Assembly (NCBI GenBank): GCA_018676675.1
Contig: JABHEG010000003.1
Coordinates: 26,951-90,950 of the forward strand
DNA: 64,000 nucleotides
Direction: 5' to 3'
DNA from: Lentisphaerota bacterium
GTDB lineage: Bacteria; Verrucomicrobiota; Lentisphaeria; Oligosphaerales; JABHEG01
In this document: piece after piece, positions 35,656 to 44,110 of the stretch
How positions within the stretch are numbered: position 1 is the stretch's first letter
Layout: each line of letters opens with the position of its first letter
Translations under genes and position numbers: made by a program
Notes under the pieces: generated by a model
What the model saw: only the letters and a program-made list of their open reading frames with translations
The model's database searches: none
What the model was told of the DNA's origin: nothing

Positions 35656-36635
35656 TCATCGCTTCATTGGCTTGATCCGGTGTGCTCGCTTGATCTGGAA
35701 GTGTGCCTGTGCGCTGTCCGCAACGAGCGCGAGCCAGTTGCCCCTTCCTATCCCCTCGGTGATGGTTGAGAAGAGCAGTTCGCCGTTGACAAAGATCTCT
35801 GCATAGCGGTCGCGTTTCACGATCCGGACTGCGTATGGCGCGTTGTTCCGGAGTGGCCGGTGCACAGCATCGAGAGGACGCCCGAACGATGGGCCAAACA
35901 TGCCCGCTCGCACCTCGTTCAACGTGATCGCATTGTGTTCGCAGTCGAGGAGCACGAGCAGTGCGCCTTTGCTCAACTCGTCCCCACCGACGGCCACACC
36001 CGCCCTGGGGCCATCCGCAATGCTGACATTTACGACCGCGTCAAGATCCGGTGCCCCTTCGACGAGCAGCATTGTCGCGCCTGCCGGACACCCCCCCCCA
36101 ATGGTCTCGCCACCGATGTTCCACGTCCCATTTGAGAACGGCCCCGCATCCGGTTGCCGTGGGGCCGAGAGGGCGAGTTGTTCCATCCACAACCCTTTGA
36201 GGCCAGCCCACGGACGGACGACCCGCTGACCGTCTTTGACCGCCAGGGCTTTCGGAAGCCCGAGAGCCCGGGGCGTGCCCGGCGATACCGCCCCGTTGTA
36301 GTGGTGGTAGAGCAGGCGTTGCCCTTGCCACATCACCGAACGGGCCACGACAGCGTCATGGCGATCGCAGCCCGAACCGATGAGCAGATCCTCACGAGGG
36401 CGTTGCCACGGGCCCTCCGGGGTTTGGCCCACCAGATGGAATGTGCCGCCGACGGTGCGTCGGGAGGGCGTGTCCAGGCGCCGTCCCCAGCCGGAGTGGA
36501 CATTGAACGTCATCCACCACCGGCCTCCAAGTTCGAACACTTCAGGGACTTCCATCCGAGATGGACATCAGCGTCCCGCACGAACACCCATGTGTCGTGA
36601 AGGACGCGGTCCCCATCTGATGGCGCGAAGTTCAC
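35656..36635 (-). pseudogene. Frameshifted GH32-like glycoside hydrolase
   Basis: A GTG at 36633-36635 overlaps the TGA of the upstream TIM-barrel gene (GTGA), so translation would be coupled. It begins MNFAPSDGDRVLHDTWVFV, a plausible start of a five-bladed propeller hydrolase, but this frame stops after about 41 codons. A second frame opens at 36555 with MEVPEVFELGGRWWMTFN, which resembles the middle blade (Glu of the ECPD-like motif), and runs 299 residues into a C-terminal beta-sandwich. Joining them needs one base near 36556. Even then the protein is short for GH32/GH43-like enzymes, as blades between the two parts seem to be missing. Either an internal deletion inactivated it or the assembly is wrong here. 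Confidence 0.55.
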
Positions 36636-37435
36636 GACCGGGTCTCGCCCACGATCTCGCTAAGCACGTCTAGACTGCGCATCCAATCGGAATCGTGTCC
36701 TCCCTCGGGTTCGAACGACATGCACCCGTCGAAGCCGGCGGCCATGAAGACGTCTCGGATGCGGCGGTAGTCGGGTGAGCCATCGCCGGTGGGGCAGTAG
36801 CGGAAGGGCCGTGGGCTACGTTCCGGATCCGGGACAAAGGACTTGATGTGAACGTGGGTAACCTGATCGGCGAGCAAGGGGGCTGCTTCGTGGGAGTCAC
36901 AGCCGGCCAGGATGAAGTTCCCGCCGTCGAAAGTGACCTTCATGTTGGGGCGGTCTATGAGGTCTATGCAGCGTTTCAACTCTGTGTGTGTGTGACACAT
37001 TTTGCCTGCGTTCTCGATGCTGAAGGTCAGTCCTGCTTCGGCTGCGAGGTCCGCAGCCTGGCCGAGCCCGTCGACGTAGCGCAGCAATGCGTCTTCGCCC
37101 TCGTTGTTGTGCTGCCCGCCATGGCTGAACAACTGCGTGATACCGAGCTCGTGACAGGCGTCAATTCCGGCACGGATGGTGTCCAGAGATTGTTTGCGTA
37201 CCTCTGCATCGGGAGAGATCAGATCTGTGGGGACGCAGTAGATGCTGGGCTCGAGGCCGAGGTCATCGAGGAGCCGTTTGGCTCCCGTGACCGTTTCCCC
37301 AACGTTGCTGAGCATGCGTTCGAACAGATCGACGGCTTCGAGCCCGTGCTCCTTGCATGTTCCGAGGAATGCCCGCCAATCCATGGGCTGTCCATCCGGT
37401 CCGCGGTCCGACATCAACATGATTCCAGTTTTCAT
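36632..37435 (-). CDS. Sugar phosphate isomerase/epimerase (xylose isomerase-like TIM barrel)
   Basis: A 267-residue AP-endonuclease-2-like TIM barrel. Typical features are MKTGIMLMSDRGPDGQ at the start, GLEAVDLFERM (about 32-42), LTFSIENAGKMCHT with a metal-binding Glu (about 136), MKVTFDGGNFI (about 160) and THVHIKSF with the metal-binding His (about 190). The final CMSFEPEGGHDSDWM carries the last Glu. It probably isomerises or epimerises a sugar or cyclitol derivative. Its stop overlaps the GTG start of the damaged GH32-like gene. A 20-bp palindrome lies 31 bases upstream. Confidence 0.85.
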   Translation of the reverse strand: MKTGIMLMSDRGPDGQPMDWRAFLGTCKEHGLEAVDLFERMLSNVGETVTGAKRLLDDLGLEPSIYCVPTDLISPDAEVRKQSLDTIRAGIDACHELGITQLFSHGGQHNNEGEDALLRYVDGLGQAADLAAEAGLTFSIENAGKMCHTHTELKRCIDLIDRPNMKVTFDGGNFILAGCDSHEAAPLLADQVTHVHIKSFVPDPERSPRPFRYCPTGDGSPDYRRIRDVFMAAGFDGCMSFEPEGGHDSDWMRSLDVLSEIVGETRS

Positions 37436-37465
37436 CGCCTGTCTTCCTCCTATTGGGGCTGTGGC

Positions 37466-37485
37466 TCCGGGAGGCCTCCCGGAGG
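37466..37485. promoter_or_regulatory. 20-bp perfect palindrome upstream of the TIM-barrel isomerase gene
   Basis: CTCCGGGAGGCCTCCCGGAG is self-complementary over 20 bases, ending 31 bases before the start at 37435. Position and symmetry suit an operator bound by a dimeric regulator, such as the XylR-type protein encoded just upstream. A folded leader hairpin is the alternative. Confidence 0.4.
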
Positions 37486-37617
37486 CGTTCCTAATGCGTT
37501 TGTCGGCTATCGATACAATGAGGGGGGTGAGCTCTGGTCTGTCGAGCTTCCCACTGCCTGTTCAGCATAGGCGTCAAGCGGTGACATGCAAACCGATTTC
37601 CACTGGTTTCGGCAATG

Positions 37618-37740
37618 CCTCAGTCACGTGGGGGGAGAACTCCAAGATGGCTCGACGGAGTCTCTCCCTCCAGGGATTCTCTGGGCCATCTGTGTCCGAT
37701 GGAGGGAGAGACTCCGTCGAGCCGCCTCACGTAACTGAGG
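37618..37740. repeat. Dispersed palindromic element, family 1, copy A
   Basis: A 123-bp element with perfect 24-bp inverted arms (37649-37672 and 37700-37723; core CGACGGAGTCTCTCCCTCCA) around a 27-base spacer. Outer arms CCTCAGTCACGTG (37618-37630) and CACGTAACTGAGG (37728-37740) also pair with one mismatch. A second copy lies at about 56815-56950 in the opposite orientation and conserves the spacer at about 22 of 27 positions. It fits a non-autonomous mobile element or a structured RNA. It fills the gap between the XylR-type gene and the isomerase gene. Confidence 0.8.
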
Positions 37741-37767
37741 GGTTATCTGGTTTCGGGAGGCAAACTA

Positions 37768-38976
37768 TCAGCGTCGGGTGGAGTGAACCGGAGGGGCACC
37801 CGGGCCGAGGCGACGGCGGTAGGCGAGAGGGGTCATGCCTCTGAATCGCCGAAAGGCACGGGCGACGTTCTTCTCGTCCGGGAAGCCCATGGAGAGGGCG
37901 ATTTCCCCCACCCGCAGGTCTGTCTCCAGGAGGAGTCGTGCAAACAGGTCCAGTCGGGTGAGCCGGATGTACTCGTAGATGCTCTGGCCCGTGGCGCTGG
38001 AGAAGCGAGTGTACAGGGCCCGACGAGACAGCGGGACGGCCCGCACAACGTCGTCCACGTGGATGGGATCTCGGGCGTGATCCCGGATGAAACGCATTGC
38101 CTGGGCCACGAGGTCGTCCGCTACATCGAGGGTGTCGGTGGACCGGCGTTCGACCACGTGCAGGGGGGGGATCTGAACGGTGTGCCGATTGCTGCGTCGC
38201 CTGTCCATCAGGTCGTCCAACAGCTGGGCTGCATCATAGCCGCCTCGTTCGGTGTTCAAGCGGATGCTGGTCAAAGGGACTCTGGCCAAGTCACAGATTG
38301 CTTCATCATCTCCCACGCCGATCAGGGCAATGTCCTCCGGAATGCGCCGGTGCGCGGCTTTGCAGGCTTCCGTGAGCACCAGGCTGAAATCATCGTTACA
38401 GACCATGATCCCCACGGGTGTCGGCAAGGCCTCAAGCCAGGAGCGAAGTGCAGGCAGGTCCCGGTTCCAGTCAATGTGCTTCCCCGGAGCGGGCGGCGTG
38501 TAAGTCGCCGCGGAGAAGCCACTTCCTGCCAGTGCGGCGACGAACCCGTCCCGGCGATTTCGTGACCAGAAGAACAGGCCATCCATGCCGCAGTACGCAA
38601 AGTGGCGGAAACCGCGTGCGATCAGGTACTCCGCGGCCATGTGGCCTACGGCATGGTCGTCCACCACCACGTTGGAGGCGCTCTCTACCGGGGAGGTGGA
38701 CGGGAAGACAACCGCGGGGAGCCCGAGCGAGAGCAATTCACTGAGCTCGGGACACTCACGTACGATGATCCCGTCCGGGTTCCAGTGGCGCAGGTGATCC
38801 GCGGACAGGCGATCTCCTCCCGATATGTGCGGGATGCGTCGGTAGAACTCCCAAGCCCCGCGGAATGCGGCATAGCGGGCAATGCCGCTCAACAGACCCC
38901 GCTCGTAGTTGCGGGACGCTTCCATCAACAGCGCAACGCGGCGCGCGTGCTGCATGGGGCGTTGTCGTGTGCTCAT
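37768..38976 (-). CDS. XylR-type transcriptional regulator (LacI-like sensor plus AraC HTH)
   Basis: A 402-residue regulator from ATG 38976 (frame open to 39099; no strong ribosome site, so the start is uncertain). The N-terminal two-thirds is a periplasmic-binding-like sugar sensor: VALLMEASRNYERGLLSGIARYA, PVGIMVCNDDFSLVLTEACKAA and DIALIGVGDDEAICDLARVPLTS. The last 110 residues hold two AraC-type helix-turn-helix motifs (VDDVVRAVPLSRRALYTRF and VGEIALSMGFPDEKNVARAF). This is the layout of E. coli XylR. It probably activates or represses the flanking carbohydrate genes in response to a sugar. Confidence 0.88.
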   Translation of the reverse strand: MSTRQRPMQHARRVALLMEASRNYERGLLSGIARYAAFRGAWEFYRRIPHISGGDRLSADHLRHWNPDGIIVRECPELSELLSLGLPAVVFPSTSPVESASNVVVDDHAVGHMAAEYLIARGFRHFAYCGMDGLFFWSRNRRDGFVAALAGSGFSAATYTPPAPGKHIDWNRDLPALRSWLEALPTPVGIMVCNDDFSLVLTEACKAAHRRIPEDIALIGVGDDEAICDLARVPLTSIRLNTERGGYDAAQLLDDLMDRRRSNRHTVQIPPLHVVERRSTDTLDVADDLVAQAMRFIRDHARDPIHVDDVVRAVPLSRRALYTRFSSATGQSIYEYIRLTRLDLFARLLLETDLRVGEIALSMGFPDEKNVARAFRRFRGMTPLAYRRRLGPGAPPVHSTRR

Positions 38977-39254
38977 GGGCAATCCGGTCAGCGGGCGTTT
39001 CCGAGAGAAAGGCGTTCCGGGCTCTACATGAGCGACTGGTCTGGTCTTGGTCAAGTTCCGGCCGCACGAAATGAGGATTATTTTGCATTCTATCACCATT
39101 GCGGGAGTGCGTGTTGGGCCATTACTCTATGGGACAAAGGCAGTAGAGAACGTGGTTTGTTGACTTGGAGGCCATTGGTTGACTGAGGGGCAATGGTCCA
39201 GATTCAGGCTTTTCTGGACGGGGCGTCTGCCGTCCCCAGAGCAGGAGAAACAGG
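38977..39254. promoter_or_regulatory. Divergent region between the XylR-type gene and the Tat-exported MocA gene
   Basis: The 278-base region carries a partial TTGACT direct repeat (near 39160 and 39178) and an inverted pair CCATTG/CAATGG (39172-39196). A hairpin GGACGG (39216-39221) / CCGTCC (39230-39235) sits just before the ribosome site of the downstream gene. These are candidate operators for the divergent regulator. No core promoter is convincing by eye. Confidence 0.35.
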
Positions 39255-40613
39255 ATGAAACGCTCAGGAACCGAACCACGGGGGATCTCCCTTGCCAGTG
39301 CCACACGGCGCGACTTCTTGCGTGCGTCGGCAGGATTCGGGGCTGCCGCCGCCTGGCCATTCATGTGGACGGGGCGTGTTGCTGCTGCCGTACCCGCCAA
39401 CGAACGAATCACCGTTGCTGCCATTGGCACCGGGCGAATGGGACGTGGTGACCTGGGCAACATGCTCAGTGAAGCCGGTGCCCAAGTGGTCGCAGTCTGT
39501 GATGTTGACGCCAATCGCTGCTCTGACGCCCGCAGAATGGTCGAGAAACGCTATACAAAACGGTCTGCTAACGGGGAGTTCACGGGGTGCAAAGAGTACC
39601 ATGACTACCGAGAGATTATCGCCCGGGGTGACGTCGACGCCGTGCTAGTGTGTACGCCGGATCACTGGCACGCGTTGCCCGCAATCGAAGCGGCTCGTTC
39701 GGGGAAGGATGTTTTCATTCAGAAGCCGATGACCTACACGATTGAGGAAGGGCGTGTGCTGAGCGACACAGCCCGGCAGTATGGGCGTGTCGTCCAGGTC
39801 GGCAGTCAGCAGCGCTCGGATCAGCGCTTCCGGTTCGGCTGTGAACTGGTGCGGAACGGACGCATCGGGACCATCACCAAGGTCGAAGTGGGGTGCGGAA
39901 TCGACCCGCGGACAGGCAATGAGCCGGTGATGCCCGTACCGGAGGGCCTCGACTATGGCATGTGGGTCGGACCGGCGCCCTGGATGCCCTACACCGAGAA
40001 GCGTGTTCACCCGCGCAAGGGATACGGGCGTCCCGGTTGGCTCAGAACCCACAACTACTGCATCGGGATGATGACGGGCTGGGGATCCCACCACATGGAC
40101 ATCGCCCACTGGGCAATGGACTTCATGGAAACCGGCCCCGTCGCGATCGACGGCTGGGCCGAGTACGCCGACGATGGGGCATGGACCGTCCACGGTGACT
40201 GGGATGTGACGTACGCCTATGCCAATGGGCTGAACATCCATTTCGGGGGCAACAGGCGCTACAAGCAGGGCGTGACATTTCATGGAACGGAAGGGAAGGT
40301 CCATGTCCGCCGGGGACGCCTTGATGCTGAGCCGAAATCGCTGCTGAAAAGCACGATCGGTCCGGGCGAGACACACCTTTACAGGACGCGCGGGAGCCAC
40401 ATGCACAACTTTGTTGAGTGCATCCGGACGCGTGGCGAGACAGCCGCCCCGGTCGAGAATGGGCATCGGTCCTGCACCGTCTGCATTCTCGGCGACATCG
40501 CCGCACGTCTGGGACGCAAGCTGCATTGGGACCCAGCCAAAGAGCAGTTCCTCGACGACGAAACGGCCAACCGTATGGTGACGCGACCGATGCGTGCGCC
40601 ATGGGTTCTCTGA
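39255..40613 (+). CDS. Tat-exported Gfo/Idh/MocA family oxidoreductase
   Basis: A 452-residue protein with a twin-arginine signal (TRRDFLRASAGFGAAAA, about 18-34) and an AGGAG ribosome site. After the signal comes ITVAAIGTGRMGRGDLGNM, an intact Rossmann Gly-x-Gly-x-x-Gly. The family Lys-Pro motif is IQKPMTYTIEEG (about 155), and GMMTGWGSHHMDIAHWAMD (about 272) is typical of the exported sub-branch common in Planctomycetota, Verrucomicrobiota and Lentisphaerota. Export with bound NAD(P) suggests periplasmic oxidation or hydrolysis of a glycan-derived sugar. It is followed by a DUF6807-HEAT gene, another MocA gene and a transporter, all in one direction. Confidence 0.9.
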   Translation: MKRSGTEPRGISLASATRRDFLRASAGFGAAAAWPFMWTGRVAAAVPANERITVAAIGTGRMGRGDLGNMLSEAGAQVVAVCDVDANRCSDARRMVEKRYTKRSANGEFTGCKEYHDYREIIARGDVDAVLVCTPDHWHALPAIEAARSGKDVFIQKPMTYTIEEGRVLSDTARQYGRVVQVGSQQRSDQRFRFGCELVRNGRIGTITKVEVGCGIDPRTGNEPVMPVPEGLDYGMWVGPAPWMPYTEKRVHPRKGYGRPGWLRTHNYCIGMMTGWGSHHMDIAHWAMDFMETGPVAIDGWAEYADDGAWTVHGDWDVTYAYANGLNIHFGGNRRYKQGVTFHGTEGKVHVRRGRLDAEPKSLLKSTIGPGETHLYRTRGSHMHNFVECIRTRGETAAPVENGHRSCTVCILGDIAARLGRKLHWDPAKEQFLDDETANRMVTRPMRAPWVL

Positions 40614-40710
40614 GGAGGACGGACAGATGGCGTTACATGTTGAACGGATGAACGGAGATTCCCGGCGGCCGCCCGCCAGGCATGTCTGGGTAAAGCGTTT
40701 GCCCGTCTTC

Positions 40711-40775
40711 TGGAGAGCGGTCGTCCTCGACCGTATGGCCTGTACGCGGTTACGGCGGGGGACCGCCGCTCTCCA
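40711..40775. repeat. Modular palindromic repeat, family 2, copy 2
   Basis: A 65-bp element with terminal inverted arms TGGAGAGCGG (40711) and CCGCTCTCCA (ending 40775), 13 of 15 bases pairing, plus an internal GCGGTTACGG...ACCGC hairpin. It lies in the 172-base gap before the DUF6807-HEAT start and so near or within its leader. Confidence 0.6.
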
Positions 40776-40785
40776 AAGAGGAACC

Positions 40786-43700
40786 GTGCCGTCTGAACTG
40801 AATCTGTATCCCAAGATCGCGGGCTACTGTGTTCTGGTCGGCGCTCTGAGTGTCTGTGGCGTTCGCGGCGAGCCGTTGTCGGTCGCAGCGCGCATCGATG
40901 GCGACGCGGTGGTGGTCGAGGTCGCGGGAAAACTGTTCACGCAGTACAAATTTGGGCGTGACCAAAAGAAGCCTTACCTGTGGCCACTGGCGGGGCCGAC
41001 GACCGGGAAGTCGGTCACGACCGAGACGTCAGAGCCCTATCCCCATCACAACTCCATGTGGTTTGGGTGCGATCACCTGAACGGCCGTGATTACTGGCAC
41101 CATCAGAACCCAAATGGGGCCATCTTCTCTCGGGGCCCGGTCTTGGAGGCCGCCAAGGGGGAGAAAGTCGTCTTCTCTGATACGTGTGAGTGGACCCCGC
41201 GGGACGGCAAGACGCTCGCGTCACCAACCATGCTCGACATCCGGCGCATCACGATTCAGGCCCCCGATGCCAAGACCCGGCTTATCGACTTTCAGATCGC
41301 TTGGGTTCCGTTGGTCGACGTGACGATCACCAAGACAAACCACTCACTGTTTGCGTTGCGGATGCATCCGGATCTGTCGGTGCAATCAGGCGGCACGATG
41401 ATCAATGCAGAGGGCGCGCGCCAGCAGGGGGGCACGCTTGGCAAGCCGTCTGCCTGGATCGATTACCACGGCACACGTGACGGCAAGACGGAAGGCGCCG
41501 CGATTCTGGGGCATCCCTCGAACCGCTGGTACCCGAGTCCGTGGCTTACGCGGGACTACGGGTTCTTCTCGCCGACTCCAATGCAGTGGCTCAAGAGGCC
41601 TCTCCTTTTGCCCAAAGGACAACCGGTTGTGCTGGCCTACCGAGTCGTGGTTCATTCGGGTACGCACGAGGAAGCCGGGATCGCGGCCCATGCGACGGCG
41701 TTCGCCAAGGAACCTGCACCGGCTGCTCCGGATGTGTCGAAGATGCTCCAGGCTTCGTTCCAGAGGAGTGTCGAGCGCGCTTGTGGCTACCACTTTGGCG
41801 AGACGCGCAGGGATCTTGCCCAAATCCAAACGGCCGTGGCGTCGGCATCCGCAGGGGATGAGGAGCAACGGCGTCCTGTGTCGACGGCACTTGCAGGAGC
41901 GCTGAATCAGGAAACAACTACACCCTCTGCACGACGCTTCCTGTGTCGTCAGCTTGGCTTGCTCGGAGGGGAGGGGGCCGTGCCGGCCCTCGCCGGCCAG
42001 CTTGGAGCTGAGGACGAGAATACTGCGGAGACCGCCGTTCTCGCTTTGGGGTGCATTGGGACGCCTGAAGCTGTTGCTGCGCTTGAGATGGCCCTGCCCA
42101 AACTCCCCGCGCGGATTCAGGCAACGGCGGCCTCGGCACTTGGGAGCATGGGTGAGGCCGGTGTTACCGCATTGGCTGACCGCGTTTCTGGTGCTGATCC
42201 TGTTTGTGTGGCCGGGGCCAAAGCTCTGGGTCACGCGGGTACAGATCAGGCTGTGAAGGTGCTCCTGGGGGCGTTGCAGGCGGCGCCTCCTGAGCAGCGG
42301 CGCCTTCTGCAGGATGCCTTACTCAAAACGCTGGGGAGAAAGAACGCCCGGGTTTCTCCCGAGCCTGCAGCTGATGCTTGCCGTCGTCTGGCAGCAACCG
42401 AGTTGGGGGCCGCCCGGCAAACGGCCCTACTGGCTGCGGCTATTCGCTTCCTTCCCGTTTCTGAATCACGCAGCCTTTTGATGCGGGCCTTGAGCAGTGA
42501 AGATCAAGCGGTCCGCGAGGGGGCGGTTCAGCTCGGCGTCAGGGCCGCTGACGCGGAACTATCCCGGGCCGTCTGTGGTAGGTTCGACGCGCTGACTGAG
42601 ACGGAGCAAATCGTGTTACTACAGGCTCTCAAAGAGCGCGGAGATGCGGCGTTCGCGGGCGTGCCTCGCCAGGCGGTGGGCGCCAAAGCCGCGCCTGTTC
42701 ACGCGGCGGCGTGCTCGGCTCTGGGGGTGCTCGGCAATTCAGAAGATGTGCCGAAGCTCCTCGCGGCCATCGGTCTGGGGGATGGTGTTGGGGAGGCCGC
42801 CAGGCGAGCTTTGACCCGGATTCCCGGCGCTGGTGTGGCGGCACTGATTGGTGACGCGCTGGTGTCCACGGACAGCGCGAACAGGCGAGAGATATTGGAC
42901 CTGCTCATTGATCGGGCCGAGGCTGGAAGTGTCCACCATTACATGAGTGTCGTGCGTGACAAGGACCGACGTGTCCGTGAAGCGGCTCTGCGCGGGGTAG
43001 GGAAGCATGGGACGCCGGCCGAGCTGACCGAACTGGTGGCACTGCTCAATGATGAGATCGGCGACGCGAGCTTTCGGAGGCCTTTCGAGAGCTGCACCGC
43101 CGCCCTTTGCCGGACTTTCGCCGATGCGGGACCAGCCAGCGCGCCTTGCCTTGCAGCCCTGCCCAAGGCGACTGTCCCTGGTCGTCCGTCAATCCTCCGC
43201 GTCCTCGGGATCCTCGCCGAGGCGGAGGGGCTTGCGGCCATCGTTGGTGACACCAAATCGCCTGATGAAGGCACCCGTGACGCGGCTGTCCGAGCTTTGG
43301 CAACTTGGCCTGATGCGACTGCCTGGGACTCCCTCCTGACCGTCGCCCGTGACACGGAGAACCTGATCCATCACGTCCTCGCTGTGCGCGGTTGCCGACG
43401 CCTGCTGGGCACCATGGCTGACGCGGACCCTGAGGACCTCAAAGTGCTCTATGATGCAGCCCTGGCGGTTGCGCGCCGGGAGGACGAGAAGAAGCTCTTC
43501 GTCTTTAGCCTGGAGGGCGTTTCCATCCGCGATCTAAAGGTGAAGTCCAAGCGCCCGTATCGCGTCCGGCGCGGCGGCATGCGCAAAGGAGCCACATGGA
43601 CCACGGACCGGAAGTATACATTCAGCAAGGTGCCGGCAGAGCTGGTAGGGGCGACTTACATCCAGACGGCTATGGACGACAAGGCTGCCTCCAATAAAGC

Positions 43701-43956
43701 TGATTTCCTGAGCTTCCGGATTGAGGAACCGGTGGTTGTCTACGTCGGTTTCGACAGCCGCTGCCGAAAGCTGCCCAAGTGGTTGGCCGCCTGGGAGAAG
43801 ACGGCGTTGGTCGTCCGGGAGGAGACAAACAGCTGTCGGTTGCCGCTCTACCGGAAAGCGTTTCCGGTTGGGAAAGTTGTGGTCGGCGGGAACAAAGCTC
43901 TCGGTGTCGGGGCGATTTTTACCGTAGTGGTGGTTCCGGGGGGCGGGGGTCAGTGA
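40786..43956 (+). CDS. Secreted DUF6807 (PmoA-type) protein fused to HEAT repeats
   Basis: A 1056-residue protein if translation starts at GTG 40786, preceded by AAAGAGGA and followed by a signal peptide (KIAGYCVLVGALSVCGVRG). The frame is open to 40594, but that stretch contains a repeat element. Residues about 30-330 match the DUF6807 family (YPHHNSMWFGCDHLNGRDYW; KTNHSLFALRMHPDLS). Residues about 370-890 are Ala-rich HEAT/PBS-lyase-type helical repeats (LGCIGTPEAVAALEMALPKL; AKALGHAGTDQAVKVLLGAL). The last 150 residues form a separate jelly-roll-like domain (VYVGFDSRCRKLPKWL). DUF6807 proteins occur beside sugar oxidoreductases and are thought to act on carbohydrate. The enzymatic activity is unproven. 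Confidence 0.82.
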   Translation: MPSELNLYPKIAGYCVLVGALSVCGVRGEPLSVAARIDGDAVVVEVAGKLFTQYKFGRDQKKPYLWPLAGPTTGKSVTTETSEPYPHHNSMWFGCDHLNGRDYWHHQNPNGAIFSRGPVLEAAKGEKVVFSDTCEWTPRDGKTLASPTMLDIRRITIQAPDAKTRLIDFQIAWVPLVDVTITKTNHSLFALRMHPDLSVQSGGTMINAEGARQQGGTLGKPSAWIDYHGTRDGKTEGAAILGHPSNRWYPSPWLTRDYGFFSPTPMQWLKRPLLLPKGQPVVLAYRVVVHSGTHEEAGIAAHATAFAKEPAPAAPDVSKMLQASFQRSVERACGYHFGETRRDLAQIQTAVASASAGDEEQRRPVSTALAGALNQETTTPSARRFLCRQLGLLGGEGAVPALAGQLGAEDENTAETAVLALGCIGTPEAVAALEMALPKLPARIQATAASALGSMGEAGVTALADRVSGADPVCVAGAKALGHAGTDQAVKVLLGALQAAPPEQRRLLQDALLKTLGRKNARVSPEPAADACRRLAATELGAARQTALLAAAIRFLPVSESRSLLMRALSSEDQAVREGAVQLGVRAADAELSRAVCGRFDALTETEQIVLLQALKERGDAAFAGVPRQAVGAKAAPVHAAACSALGVLGNSEDVPKLLAAIGLGDGVGEAARRALTRIPGAGVAALIGDALVSTDSANRREILDLLIDRAEAGSVHHYMSVVRDKDRRVREAALRGVGKHGTPAELTELVALLNDEIGDASFRRPFESCTAALCRTFADAGPASAPCLAALPKATVPGRPSILRVLGILAEAEGLAAIVGDTKSPDEGTRDAAVRALATWPDATAWDSLLTVARDTENLIHHVLAVRGCRRLLGTMADADPEDLKVLYDAALAVARREDEKKLFVFSLEGVSIRDLKVKSKRPYRVRRGGMRKGATWTTDRKYTFSKVPAELVGATYIQTAMDDKAASNKADFLSFRIEEPVVVYVGFDSRCRKLPKWLAAWEKTALVVREETNSCRLPLYRKAFPVGKVVVGGNKALGVGAIFTVVVVPGGGGQ

Positions 43957-44010
43957 TGTTTGAGCTGGCCCGTGAGTTGGGATGACTGACCCCGTTTGGG
44001 GCCCAACACT

Positions 44011-44074
44011 TGGAGGCGCCGCATCTCCGCATGCGGCCTTGGGAACGGCCGGTTACGGAGAACCGGCTCCTCCA
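44011..44074. repeat. Modular palindromic repeat, family 2, copy 3
   Basis: A 64-bp element with two consecutive hairpins: GCCGCAT...ATGCGGC (44018-44037) and GCCGGTT...AACCGGC (44048-44067). It is flanked by TGGAG and CTCCA. It occupies the 154-base gap between the DUF6807-HEAT gene and the next MocA gene. Confidence 0.6.
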
Positions 44075-44110
44075 TTGGGTTTTGGTAGACATGAAAGAAG
44101 GTGATTTGGT

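Noticed and set aside
40594..40785. N-terminal extension of the DUF6807-HEAT protein
   Set aside because: Although the frame is open, this stretch overlaps the previous gene and contains an intergenic hairpin repeat, while a signal peptide begins just after GTG 40786.
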